64,000 bases of DNA, from the NCBI RefSeq assembly GCF_901933205.1, contig NC_044573.1, positions 30,501,493 to 30,565,492 on the forward strand. The letters are read 5' to 3'. Below the pieces are notes generated by a model. It worked only from the letters and a program-made list of their open reading frames with translations, was not told where the DNA came from and made no database searches. The DNA is from Camarhynchus parvulus. Lineage: Eukaryota; Chordata; Aves; Passeriformes; Thraupidae. Both the position numbers and the translations under genes were made by a program. This document shows, in pieces, positions 26,650-39,900 of the stretch; the stretch's first letter is position 1, and each line of letters starts with the position of its first letter.

Positions 26650-27290
26650 ACAGGGTAACCAAACACCGTCCCCATCTGGCTGTTTCGGGGGATGGCGAAA
26701 GGGCAAGCGTTTCTTGCCTCGCGGTATCGCGTTCCCGGGACAGGCTCCCCGATCCCCGCGGCGGTCCTGTAGAGGGAGGGAAGGCAGCAGCCCACAGCCC
26801 CGGCAGGAGCGGGGCCGAGCGCGCCGGGGTCGGAGCCCCGGTCGGACGGCCGGACAGCCGGCCCCGCAGCCCCGGCCGCTGCGCACGGCTGCCAGGGCTG
26901 CCCCGAGCTCTGCCGCCGCCGCCGCCGCTGCCGGGGCCCCGCTCCGCCCCAGCGCCCACCCGCACCCGAGGCAGCCGGGGCACCGCCGCGTCGCTTACAC
27001 GTTTCCCCGGGGGCTGCCGGCTCCTTCCCGCGGCGCCGCCGCCTGCAGGGCACGGTCCGGTCCCGCGGCGCCCGGTGCCAGCGCTGCCGGCCGCGGCAGG
27101 CCGGGTCCTAGCGCTCCCCGCCCGCCAAGGGCACCGCGCGGGCCGGCCGGGACTGCCCTCGGCTCCGCGGCCGCCGGACTGCGGCCCCGTGCCCCCACCC
27201 CTCGCACCCGCTCCGACCCCCCCAGCTGCATCGGCCGCACCTGAGAGCGGGAGGCTGCTGGGCTGGCCCCGCTACCGCAGCTCCGGCACA
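26650..27290. promoter_or_regulatory. CpG island, probable promoter of unknown transcript
   Basis: Very GC- and CpG-dense. On the minus strand GGAAACGT|GTAAGC (exon side ending at 26,999) is a strong donor, suggesting a non-coding first exon transcribed leftward, toward SLC29A1. It lies about 2.5 kb beyond the poly(A) site of the spectrin-like gene, so it is not that gene's promoter. Either a distal SLC29A1 promoter or a long non-coding RNA promoter would fit. Confidence 0.5.
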
Positions 27291-27299
27291 GGAATGTCC

Positions 27300-29460
27300 G
27301 GGGCTCTGGCTTTTGGCCAGTGTCTCCCCTCTTCCTGGAAAAGAGGGCTGGCCCTGCTGCCCTGGGAGGGGGGCATAGCCGTGCTTTTGCCTTGGCAAGG
27401 AGGGCAGGATGCCCTCAGGCAGCCCCTCCACTGCTGCTCCCCGCTTTCAGTCCCCTCTGCGCCGGGGTCAGGCTCCGAGCCCTCCTTGCAGCTCTGGGAC
27501 TAGAAAGCTCTGGACCCGGGTTGGGGTCCCTCAGTGTGTGACGGCCCCAGGGCTCAGCACAGGCTCCCGGTTGCAGGGTGACCTTGAGCAGGACTGCCGA
27601 GCCTCCGAAACGGGGGACGAGACCTTGGCTCAGCAGAGGAGGCTGGAACCAGACCCTCTCCTTGGTGCCTGGCAGAACAAGGCACAGCAGGGACAGTGCT
27701 TACTCTGGTCATCTCCCTGCCTGCACCCTGCCTTACCTTGATAGCTCAGCTCTCCCGGTGCCAGGTGATGTTGCCTGCAGACTCCTCACTGCCTGGTGCC
27801 AAGCAGGGCTGGGATTTCCCACGCCAGCAGGACCAGGGTGCAAAGGCTTTGCCACCCTACAGGCTCTGCAGCCGGAGTGGGTTTTAGAGCCCTGGCGCTG
27901 GCTGGGGCTGGCTGAGCACGGCTTCCGCTGGCTCAGCAGGTGGAGGCTGCATGCACGGGCAGATTAGTGGTGGGGGGGGAGGAATTGGCTTCTGCCATAG
28001 GAACTCCAGGCAGGATTCGTCAGCGGGTTGCTGTGGGGCCAAGTGCCAGCACAGGGGAGGAGAGAGGGGAGGCTCTGAGTGGGCAGCAGCCTCAGGGGGA
28101 CAATGAAGCCTGTACGAGGGGGGTACCGAAAATGGAGCTGCAGGTGCCAGCATCGTCCCTCGGATGGTGTTATCTCTTGAGGGGCACGCATCACTCCGTG
28201 CTCCTGTGCTGGACTTGGGCCATGGTGGGACACTTGCTGAGCTCCCATGGGTCAGCATCGAGCCCTGGGGCCAGCAGGGGGGCCCTCAGTAAAGCACCCT
28301 GCACCCACTGCCCCTGTGCCGGGCCCCGCAGCTGCTCAGGAATGAACTGGCAGCAGCCCACCAGCTGCTCTCGTGGTATGCGCAGCTGGAATGCTGTACC
28401 TTGGCGTCCTCGCTGGTCTGGACAAGCCTGGCCCCTGCCCAGGGCATCTCCCCTCCCAGCCTTACCATCCTGCTTGTCTTTTCCCATTAAGGAAGTGCAG
28501 GCAGCTGAACTTTGGTGCTGGAGGAAAACAGGTGTCAGAGCCAAGAGTGATGGAGCCAAGGGGGAGGGTGGTAAGACACAGGGGAAGCTCAGAAAGCACA
28601 TCCCCACCCACACCAGGGCATTCCCCACCTCTTGCTGGGAACCTGGAGGAAGTCCAGGCTGGTGACCCTGGTGTGCCCACCTCCACCTCACTGCCTGTCT
28701 CCAGTCTCAGGAGCACTGCAGGAGGGAGATGGGGTGGCAGGAGCATTTCTGCTCTCCCAGCCCTTGCTGCAGAGCTGGGCTGCAGCCAGCACTTCTATTT
28801 TAAGCCCCACAATGTGTTTGAGGAGGCGAGTGGTGTGCACAGCTGAGCCTCACAGCCTGACAGGGAGAGGCCCTGCTGCCTACACCCCTGAAAACTTCCC
28901 CTTCTCCCTCTAGGTCTGGTACAGGCTCAGGGCAGGTTGGACCAGCTGCTTTTTCCCCTTCCCAGTACAGGCAGCAACTGGGGCAGTTGAAACTGGCATG
29001 GTCTGGTGAAGTTACTGCAAAAATATCTGGGCTGTAGGAATGGGGGTCTATCCACACACCCCTGCCCCTGTCTGTGTCAGGAAGCATTCACCTGCTGTGA
29101 CCTAGGCTGGCAGCCATCCTGAGAGAGAGCAAGGCTGGGCAGGCTTGGCAGGGCTGTGCAGGCAGGAGTATTTACTCTGTAGGTAGTGACTTCCCTGCCA
29201 AGCTCCCAGGGCAGGGAAAAGGGGCCCAGATAGCCTGTGGGATTAACTGGGCTGAGTGCAGGCACAGAGGAAGCACGAGACAAAGCATCCTTGTGAAAGG
29301 CACCAAACAGCTCAGGCTTCCCCCCGAGCAGGACTGAACCTCACTGCAGGGCCCTCCTCATCTGGAGCTCCCCTGACTCCTTAGCAAGGACCACCTTACA
29401 GAAAACTCCCTTCCTCCTGTGCTGACGGATGCTGCTGGACAAAAAAGCTCCATACTAAGT
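27300..29460. other. Short intergenic stretch without a recognised gene
   Basis: Between the CpG island and the 3' end of the spectrin-like gene I find no exon with recognisable content and no repeat. Confidence 0.55.
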
Positions 29461-29472
29461 GTCTATTTATCT

Positions 29473-29478
29473 TTTAAT
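29473..29478 (-). terminator. Poly(A) signal ATTAAA of the spectrin-like gene
   Basis: ATTAAA on the minus strand lies 301 bases beyond the stop codon, with a GATAAA variant right after it (29,466-29,471). No canonical signal lies closer to the stop. Confidence 0.6.
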
Positions 29479-29778
29479 AAAAACCATCGTCCACCGCCCT
29501 CTGCTTGTGCTGTGTGTCATTAGGATGCCTGGGCAGCCAGGGGCACCCAGGGAGAGCACTGGGCAGGAGGGGTGCTCAGCGCCAGGCTGAGGCTGGGGGC
29601 TGCAGTGGCTGGGGCACAGGGCAGCCCAGGGCTGGCTGAAGCAGAGCCCCTTGGCACAGCCCCTTGCCCCTGGGGAGGCAGTGAGCCATAAACTGCTGCT
29701 GGGAGTAGAGACCATGCCAGAGCGGCCCAAGAGGAGGATGAGAGGCAGGTTAGGGCATTTTCTCCCTTTGTCTGGGGC

Positions 29779-30978
29779 TCACTCTTTCTTCCCAAAGAAC
29801 TTCTTGAAGACAGATTTGTTCTTGGTGCGAGGGGGGCTGGTGGTCTTCTCCCCCCGCGCGTCCCTGGGGCTCCCTGTTGGGGCCACGAAGGAGTGGCAGC
29901 GTGCCCGGGGCACAGGCTGCTCCCCGATGTACAGCGTGACCGAGTAACTGCTTCCGGCCCCCGCCGCCTCCTGGGGCACCGCCCGCGGGCTCAGCTTCTG
30001 GTAGGTGGCTGCAAGAAGGAGCAGTCAGTGCGAGGAGCAGGCCCTGGCAGCCCTCTAGAGCCCTCCCCAAATGGGGCTGCAGCCAAGGGCACAGGTATGG
30101 AGGACCAGGTGCGTGCTGGAGCAGCATCGCATCTGTCCCTTGGCTGTCTGTGGGGACAGAGGCAGTGGTGCCACCTCCTGGCTGTGACAGCGAAATCAGG
30201 ACTGTACCTGAGGTGAAGGAGTAGGACCTCCTCTTGTTGGCCACCAGCCCATAGTCATCCTCTGGGCAGATGTTGTCCCACAGCCCGGGGGATGCCCTGG
30301 ATGGCCACTGCTGCTCCTTGTGCCCAGCCCCCTGAGCATTCTCTGAATCAGAATGGAGACATGTCACAAGGCAAGGCCATCACAGGACACCCCTGTGTAG
30401 CCCCAAAGAGAACAGGGAAATGTATGACTATCTCAGTATCCCAGGAAGCAAAGTCAATGTTCCTTTCCCCAAGTCCCAAGCCCTGGGACTACTAGCCCAG
30501 ACAGCACCAAGTTCAAGACTGACCAACAGCCTTCAGCCTCCCTCAGCTGTCTCCCATGTACCTCTCTGGCCTGGGGAGAGAAGCTGGGGGACAGTGGCAA
30601 CCCAGCCAGACAGGAAAGTCACCTGCTGCTGTCACAGTCCCATCACCGGGGCCATCCTGGCTGCCCAGAGGCCTCTGCAGTAGTGGGCTTGCACAGGGTA
30701 ACACCACAATCTCCTGGCTCTTGGTGCTGGTGACCTGGTGATGTCCCTGGAGGTGGGAGGTCCCAGGGCTGGAGACCTTGCTGAAACTGAAAGCAGCAGA
30801 GATTTAGCAAATCAGACTGGCCCACCGATGTCCTGCTGGAGCAGCACACTCTGGGAAATGTGGGATAGAGTTACACCAAGAGCCAGCTCTGGCCAGCTCC
30901 TGGCTACTCACCTGCCAGTACCACCAGTGCCCTCGACACGCTGTGCTGCTGCCTGGAAGTAATCCACTTTGGGGAAAC
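29779..30978 (-). CDS. Spectrin-like gene, exons 29-32 (C-terminal tail)
   Basis: Exons 30912-30978, 30623-30786, 30208-30342 and 29779-30008 carry the frame to a TGA at 29,781-29,779. The tail is Ser/Pro-rich with NKRRSYSFTS and SSYSVTLYIGEQPV, and ends in a basic-aromatic cluster SVFKKFFGKKE. Vertebrate beta-spectrins also end in a short Lys/Phe-rich cluster, which strengthens the family assignment. Confidence 0.85.
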
Positions 30979-33900
30979 CTGGGGGCACAGCAAACATCCT
31001 CTGGATGGTGGCAGTGCACAGGACTGTCACACAGAGCCAGTCCCTGACCCAACTGCCCATGCTGCATGGCTGGCTCCTCCAACCTCCTGCTGTAGCACCT
31101 GCTCTTGGTCTTGACAACCAACCTAGGATTTCATAGAGGGCTTGAACTCCTCAGGTATGGGGACAGCAACAGGAAGACCTCAGTATTACAGGTCTCCTTG
31201 CCTCAAGGGCAAGCAAGGCATTTCCAAGCCCAGCGGATATGGAGGAAGACCAAGGCACAATTATAATTTTCCTGACACGGGCTTTTTGCTGCTGCGGCAC
31301 TGCTGACGTCAGTTGTGCTATTCCTGATTTATAGCTGTGTATGTGGTGTGAAAACAAAGCCTCCAAATCCTGCCTGGCAGAGAACTGCTGTTCCCAAGGC
31401 AGGCTAGGAGGATGCATAAATCAGAGTAAAATGTTGTGCTGCTTCTCTTCTGACCCCCCATGTTTCAAAAGGCTCAGTGGGGGCTGAACAAACATGGTAA
31501 CCACAGAGAGCTGGGCCCCTGATTTTCCTGCCAGGGCTGCTCACCTGAGTTTTGCTGCAGCTTTGAGACCCATTCGTTCATGAGGGGCTGGGTGGGGGCC
31601 CTCAGGAGGTATTCAGAGCCATCCTGCAGCCTGTAGGGAGAGGGAGGAGAGGGGAAGAACAATGTAGGGTGCAGATACGACAGCCCCCACCAGACCAGAA
31701 AAGAAGAGAAGCAGGTGAGAAAGAAGGAAGGAAATCCTCATCTAAGCACTGAGCTGGTCCTGCCTGGGGATGTTGGTATGTGTCTGCCCCAGCAGGGACA
31801 CTCTTGGGAGGGCTGTGGTTACTGCCCTGCATGGGGCACTCACTGAAGCCTGAAGCAGTTGGTCTTCTTGGTGTACTCAGCATCTGGGGTGCAAACTGCC
31901 CCGGAGAGGTTCAAGGGAAGGGCCACCACGGAGCTCTGCAGCACAAGGGAAATCAAGGACAGCAGGATTGGATGGCTCTGCCTTCCCTGGCCATGGGGCC
32001 CAGAGCCATCACCCTACCACCAGCCCCCTCCCATGTCACCCCAATCTCCCCAGGGCACCTTGAGGCTGTCCCTGCGGTCCTGGTAGAAGCACAGTGTCTG
32101 CCTCATCAGCACGGCATGGAAGAGGCCCCAGGCCCGGCAGCTGGCCTGTGGGACACAAGCAGGGGACAGCTGTGATGCCAACAGCTTTGGAGGAAGACAG
32201 ATGGTCTCATGGCACTCAAAATGCAGCCCAGCACCTCAGAGGCTCTGCCCTTCCAGAATGGCCAGCAGCATTGCTGTGGCAGTTCCAGGAACATCCCTGG
32301 CTCCCCTCCACCCCCTGCCATGCCCCAGCACCCCTGTCCCAAAGGAGCCCTACAGCCATGTCTGTACCTTTCTCCCTCCTGTCTGCAATACGTGCTTCCT
32401 TTCCAGCGTCCCCTCCATCATCTGAAACTCCATTTTACCAGGCAGGACCTGCACGGGCACAGAAGGTGAGCAAAAACTTCTCTGGGGCTGGTGGTGCCAG
32501 CTCAGCCTCCGTGCACATGAGGTCTATATGACCCATCCCTGGTGAGTGATGCCAAAGTGGGAGCGGGATGACAATGAGGAACAACTTCCCCACCTGGGCA
32601 GGGGCTGGGCTGCATGTCAGCTTTAGGGGTGAAGTGCCACCTTGCTGAGGCTATGGGTTAGTGGGGGGTGTGTGTGCTGCAGGGACCCCAAATACCACAT
32701 CTAGCCCTTCCCCAGCAGCTGAAAAGGGGCCACTGTAGCCAGGGAGTCCCCAAATACAGGTTATGTTTGCTGGACTGGATAACCCAGCTCCTGCCTCGGC
32801 TGTTCCCCAGCCCCCTAGCTGATGCTGAAGGAGAATCCCTGGCCTGTGGATCTCACCTTGCTGCTCTCTCTCTCCTCTTGCCGATGCCTCCGCTGATCCC
32901 AAGCACTGGAGGCATCCAAGGGGACTGCAGGCACCAGCTCCTCCACGTGGGGGGAAACCCTGAGCCCACTGGGACTGCCACTGCCACTGTGCACCACCCT
33001 GGGGCTCTGCTCTCCCGATGGGCTGTGGAGCAGCTGGGCAGTGGTGGGAAGGGTGAATTTGGCCACTAGCACGTTGTTGGCTGATGAGAGGATGAGGGGC
33101 CCGCCAGCAGTGGTGCTGGGGCTGGCCAAGCTGCCCGCCCTGCTGCCTGTCCTGTGGCTGGCACAGCTGCTTCCTGGTGAGCTCTGTCGCTCGTGTGCCC
33201 CATCCCAGATGGCCTGCAGCTCCTCCTCCTCTTCCTCAAACTGCCTGTGGGCAGGGTGGCAAACTTCCTTAGTGCTCAGTGCAGGGCTCTGGGGCTGTGG
33301 AGAGCCCAGAGCCCACTCAAAGACAGAGAGCTGGGTGGGGGCGGCAGGGGAAGCCGGGGACCCTCTGGGCTGGCAGCTGCTGGCTGGCTGCTGTGTGCAG
33401 GCAGGGCTGGGGATGGCTCCAGCCCTGCCCGGGGTGCTGGCAGGGGATGATCCAAGCTCCAGCCAAGCAGCTCTGTGGTGCCTGGCCCTGCCAGAGGCAG
33501 TGGGGCTGTCGTCCTGGTGATAGCGGGGTCCCAGCTCATCCCCCATGCTGACACAGGACGGCCGGCTTGGCCTCAAGTCCGGAAGGTCTTTCCTGGTGCT
33601 GCTGGGGTGCTGTGGGCTCCAGTGCTCCTTCCCAGCACGGTGTGCTCTCTGCTGGCTGTAGCTGGGCTTCATGCTCACCTCCTCGAACCACATTTCTTGC
33701 TCGCCCTTGGGGGACATCCCCAGCCTCTTGCTGGGCCCCTGGGGACTGTGCCTATCTTCCTGCCATCCAACTCCATGCGTGCCTGTAGGCTTCCACGGCC
33801 TCACCCCTTGATCCTGCCTCTGTTCCTGCCCCTCTGCCTCCTGCTGCCGTGCCTCAGCCCCTCGGTGGCAGCCCAGGACCACTGCATCCCGTGGCAGCTC

Positions 33901-36900
33901 CAGGCTGAGCACAGAGCCCAGGGAAACACGGGGGCATGTGATTTTGGGGTGAGGGAGGCAGGGGTTCTGAGGGGCCGCCCCGCACTCGGCATCGATGTCC
34001 TGCACCAGCGGGTTCCTGACGTAGAGGAGCAGCTCCCCAAGCTGAGGGCCAGCCGCAGCTGCCCCCGGCCCCCCCTTCCTCCAGCCACACTTCTGAGGCC
34101 ACGTGTTGCTGGGGCCGTGGCATTCCTCGGGCGTGGGCCGCAGGGAGCTGTCGCCCATGATGCCCCGCAGGGTCAGGAGCCGGGCCTGCTCTGCCCGGGC
34201 CTGCTCCCGCCGCTGCAGGCTGTTGAAGAGGCAGCCAGCGCCGGCCTTGGGCAGCGTGTGGGACACGGCCGCCATGCCACCGCTGGGCCCTGCAGGGCGC
34301 CGCACAGCAGCAGGAGGCCGCTTTGCCGGGCAGGTTTTCCTGGCCTCTGCCTGCACCTGAGGAAACAGAAGGAGAGAGGCGTGGTCCCCACAGCTGGAGC
34401 TTCCACCACCCTGTGCCAACTGACCCCTTTCCATGCTGCATTTGGGAAAGCAGGGGGCTGCAAGGGCAGGCAGACACAAATGCTCACCAGCAGCACATGC
34501 AGTGCTGGGAATGACAGCGCTTCACCTCAGTCCCCTGAGGGCTGCGCCCACACTGGTGCAGGCAGGGCAGAGGCAGACAAGGGAATCTGCCCATGATGGA
34601 GTCCCCCACGTGTGGTACAGCTGGGACTGACTGCCATACAGCTTTTCCCTGGCACTGCTGACCTCCAAGCCATCACTTTTGGGTGGCTACTGAGACAGCA
34701 GTCACGGCAGTCCATGCCTGCCAGCCCTGTATGCTCCAGGCAGTAAAGCAATGAATGCAAGGGGAGGGACTGAGTGCAGACCCTTCCCCTCCTGTTCCTT
34801 GCAGACCCTCTCCCGGGCTTCCACAGCTGCAAGAGTCTGCAGGAGCTGGATCAGTGTCCCCCTGGATCCATTAGGCTGGATGGTGCCCATTACCAAAACC
34901 CTCCTGGCAGCCCAGCAGTCCCTCATCCTGCCTCAATGCCTTCCAGCCTCTCTGTCCTCCTGCCCTCTCCCCTGGGCTACTGAGCCTGGCTGCCCTTGGG
35001 GCTCCTCACATACAGACCTTTTTGCACAGGCTCTGGAGCAACAAGAGATGGATGTGAGCCCCTACAAATTTCCAAACTCCCAGCCTCAGAGTTACAACCC
35101 AAGCAACTCGGAATGAGATCCCCACCCCACCAAAATGAGCACCTCACACAGCCCCAACCACCTTTGCCCCCTTCAGCTGGCTACACAAGAACTGCTCCTG
35201 ACCCCCAGCAATGGAGCAGGGAGGCTCTCCCACTGGCCACCAGCTAGCCATACCTCCCATGGCCACCAAAACTACTTGAATGGGGGGCCAAACTGCAGCA
35301 AGCCCTGCCTGTGCCCCTCCTCACACGTCCCAGCACCCACACTCTGGACCCCACAGCACCAGAAGGGTTTTCCCTCTCCCAGCGGGCCACTGCCACCCAG
35401 GCACCATGGCCTGGCCAGGAGGGTTGGTGGCAGGCAGGTTCACGCCATGCAGCCACTCTGCCCAGCATGCAGCCTTCCCCAGGACGTTACCTCTTCCACC
35501 AGCGGGCGTGGTGGCTTTCTTTTTCGCTTTAAGCTACCCCAAGTGTTTCCTAAAAGCCCCTGGCAACGCTTCCAAAAGGTTTTACAGCCTGAGTGTTTAG
35601 TGGCGGGGAGCTGAGCAAGGGGAGAGAGAGAGACACACACAGAGAGGACAGAGTGGGCAAGGAGCTGCAGCAGGGGAGCACAGGCAAAGTGGGTGGCGCA
35701 AGCCGGCCTCAGCCCTAAGGCATCACGCAGCATCAGCATGGCCAAAGGCCCCTCTCCTGAGACAGACACAGTCCCAGCAGCTCACTTAGAAATGGTCAGA
35801 GGGGTCTCAGCTTGGGGATCACCCTGCAGCCCTCCCAGTCTGCGTGGGGCACAGCTCCAGAGAGCTGCCCTGGCTGTGTGGCTGCTCCCCCATGGTTCTC
35901 CCAAAGCCTCCCACCATCCCCCGTACCGCTGGCAGTGCCTCCTCGCCTGGCCGCTCGCTGCTGGCCAGCAGCTGGGCCTTCTTCTTCTCTCCCTTCTTGC
36001 CAATGCTGAGGATGAGGCTGACCGTCCCCCCGAGACCACAGGGGCCCCTTGGTGGCAGTAGCAGCGTGGAGGTCTCAGCAGGATCCCAGGTGCCAGCCTC
36101 CTTGGGGAATTCCGCATCACGGGCTGTTTTGCTGCTGGGCTCGCCCCAGCTCTGCTCCACTCCTGACGGGGCATCTGAGAGGGGTGATGTGGGTGGGGAG
36201 ATGGCTGCTTTCTCTGGAAGCTTTGGCTCTAATCTTTGCACAGGCTTGACGAGGGAGGAGGGCATGAACTTCACTGGGCTGTGGATGCTTTCCAGATGGG
36301 GTGGAACATGTGAGGCATGCTGCTCCTGGGGAGCAAGGCAAGAGAAGGAACATGAAGGAAGGGCTGCTGGAGTACCAAGAATTTTCTCGGGACAGCCTTC
36401 CCTTTGCCCTGCCTGAGCCCCAGACACTCCCAGAGGTATTGGCACACATCCCTCCCCACTTTCTGCACCACCCTCTCCATCCAGTGCCTCTGCTACCCCC
36501 AGCTCAAGGCTGGTCATTCTCCCTGGCAGTCTCAGCATGGCTGGGTACTCACTTGACCAGTGGGGGATGTGCTTGAGAGGTTCTCCGGCTCCCTCCTGTC
36601 CTCCTGTCTGCTCCCCAGATCCTGCTGCTGATGCCTCTGTGCTCGCCAGCGCACCAGCACCCAGCCCAGCATGCTCTGCAGCTCTTCCAAGCGCTCCTTT
36701 ATCTGATGGGAGGAGAGATCCTGGGCAGCCTGCAAGGACTCCTGGCCCAGGGACACTGGCCCTACCAGGACATCTCACAACAGAGCAGTTACGAGGTTTT
36801 TGCAAGTGGGATACAGTCACAGCCACATCAATTCAGATCTCAGGATCCACTGGATGAAACTCCTTCCTGCCCTGAGCAGCCCCAGGGATGCATAGCTGTC

Positions 36901-39900
36901 CCCATCCCACTTACTGGGGCTCTGCACCCACACCTTGCTCTTTCTTTCATGGTCTGTCCCCAGAGGACTTCAGGGAGTGCTGAGAATTTCCCCCCAACTC
37001 CATTTCCCCTGTCCTTACTGTTGCACTCAGGTAGTGCTCCTCAGACACCAGTTGCTGCCCTGCTGCTGCTAGTGCCTCAAACTCCTTGAGTTTCTCTTCG
37101 ATTCTCCTCTCCAGCTCCTCACATGGAGTCTCCGGGATACTGGAGCTGCTTGGGCTTTCAGAAAAGATCTGAGCCCGGGTGTCCTCAGTCCAGGAGCTGT
37201 GAGCACGTAAAAGACAGGCTGAGGAACGACCCAACCCTTCTCCAGCCCTGCAGGCCCCAGGGAAGCCATTCCCATGCTCAGTGATAGCTGGAAGCATCTC
37301 CCTGGGGTTGTGGCAAGGCTGTTGGGGCAGGATGAGACAACAGACAGCTGTGGTGCAACCCTGCATTCCAGGCTCCCCATGGTCACACCTGGCTGCAGCT
37401 CCAGCACTGCCCACATAGCTGCCAATGCCATGCTCTCACCAGTTCCCCCTCAACCCCCACAGAAGCAACTCCAACAGCTCACTGCCACTTACATCATGGC
37501 TAAGTAATCCTTGAAGAACTGCCGGAGCTGGCTGGCCTGCTGCACGCGGAGCCGGGTCTCCCGCAGCAGCTCTCGCAGCCCTGCCCAGGCCCACAGGGTC
37601 TCCTGCAGCTCCCGGCTGACGGGGCACTGCCGAGCAGGACACAGCTCCTGCAAGTGCGCAGCCGCCCTCTCCAGCTCTTCCAGCTGCCCTTGCAGGGTCT
37701 GGGACACTGCATGCTAAAGATCACAAGGCAGGAAAGGTTCGGGATGCATCCAACCCCTCTGAACCCAGCCTGCGCTCCCCTGCATTCTGGGATGCAGGGA
37801 CAGAGGAGAGGATGCTGCTACATGGGCAGAGCTAGCCTCAGTGGGGAGCACAGGAAGACCACAGAACTGCCTGGCTTCCCCTGGCTTCCCTGCCCTGTGA
37901 GTCGCTTCCCCACCAGAGGGAAGACGAGTGAGGTGCTGGCAGCTGTGTGTTGGCACATGGGAGCTGAGGCAAGCTCTGTCCCCTTGCCTGGCCCATGCTA
38001 TCAGAGGGGAGCAGAGCAGGCAGGTCTCAGCTGCACTGGAAAATTCCAGCCTGCCCTGCCACAGTGTGCCAAGGCTTACAACACCTGGGCCCCCAGAGGG
38101 GAGCCAGTGCCTCACTGGGACAGCCCCAGCCAGCCAGGACACCTCCCTGGCAGTGCTCCCTGACTCACCTCCATCTCCTGCTGGCAGCTTAGCAAGCCCT
38201 GCAGCCCTTGCAGGTCCTTCTCACTCTTCACCGTGGTGAAACTCTTCTCTGCTAGGGCAATGTCTTCAGACAGCGCCTTGGCTCTGCACTGAAGGGCCTT
38301 CAGCTGTGCAGATATCTTTGCCACCTGGATGGGCAGGAGGGGACACAGAGGGAGATCAGCCCTGGGATGGAAGCCCCTGTGCTACCGCCTGCTACACAGT
38401 CCCAGCCCACCCCAGCCTGGGACACCCTGCCATGCAGCTGCACAAGGGCAGGTGCCAGCCACGGCAGAGACAAGGATGCCAGCCTCGCACAGAGCGGTCC
38501 CCATGAACCCTAATGTCCCTGTGTCCTACTGAGGACAGCTGAAGTGGGTGCCCTGTCCCAATCAGCTGGCATGTCTGGCTGCAGATGAACCACCCGGTTG
38601 CATCCCCAGTCCCCCAGCCTCCGTTCCCTACCAGACACTCCAGGTTCTCCATCTCTGCTGCCACCTCCATGACTCGCTCCCGCTCCTTTGCCGCATCATT
38701 CAGCATCTCCACGGCCTCCTGCAGCTCTCCCAAGGGCCGGCTCATGTCCTCACTGCTTGGAGACTTCTCAGCCTGGGCTGAGAGCGGGGGAAAACACCCC
38801 TGCGAGCCACAACGCCCACTCCCTGGCTGAAGCCAGCAGAAACACCGGACATAAGAGATGGGGAGTGACACCCCAGGCAGCTGGGCTGGAGGGCAGCACC
38901 CAACAGGGGCCCCAGGCCAGCCACAGATCAACCCTTGGTCCACTCCCAGGTGCTGTGTGATCCCAAGGGATGCTTGCCCTCGCTGCTCACCGCTGCAGAT
39001 CCCTGCTGGCTCCGTGCCTCCTCCTCTTGTAGGTCCTGCAGGAACTCAGACAGCACCAGGGAGTCCCGCAGATCTGCTGCCCGGTGCCGCAGGGCTGCCT
39101 GCACCTGTGCCAACCTGCGGGGAGAGGTGCTCATCAGAGGTGCTGGCAGCTTCTGCACCTCCTCAGGGACAGCATCCTCCTCCCCACCCAACCTGGGCAC
39201 CAGAGAAGAGGCACCTTCCTCCAGGACTCACTTCTCCTCCACCATGTCCACTTTCCTCTGCATCTTCCTTGCCCCCTCGTGCTCAGTGGGCGCCTCGCCT
39301 GCTGCTTCTTCCCGCAGTGCCTGCAGCTTGAGGCCACAGAGCAGGAGCTGCTTTTCCAGCCGGCTCATTTCTTCCAGGTCCTGGCGCAGCTCCGTCGGGC
39401 TTCTCATGGCAGCTGGCTCCAAGAGCGACCCAGCCACGTCCTGCAGCCACCGCTCAGCCTGGTCCAGCTCCCCCACCAGCCTCAGTGCCTTCAGGGAGAG
39501 CAGGGAACCCCTCAGCCTGGCTCTGAGCCACCCAGAGGAGGCAGGAGCCATGCTGGCATCCCACTGGGGGTACCTGGGGCACAGGCAGCACAGCAGGAGA
39601 AGTGTGCCATTTCCAAGGCTGGCCAGAGACATTGGTGCCAGTGCTGCAGCTCCAGGCCCCATAGGTGCCAGCCTCACTTGGTGATGCCCAGCAAGCTGCT
39701 CCAATTGGAGCACGCCCTGTGCCCCCCCTAGCCCTGACTCCACGTACCTTATCGATTTCTTGCAGCACCACACCATTCTCCTGGTGCCTCCTCTGCAGGT
39801 CCTCCCACAACTCCCCCAGTTCCCGCAGCATGGCCTCCACCTGAGGGCTCCCGGGAGGCCTCCCTCGTGCTGGCCCCTCCTGGGAGGCAGGGAGGGCAGT

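Noticed and set aside
35508..35550. Possible extra exon of the spectrin-like gene (Lys/Arg-rich, GTAACG donor)
   Set aside because: With the only sensible acceptor it is 43 bases long and would break the phase between exons 23 and 24, which join perfectly without it.
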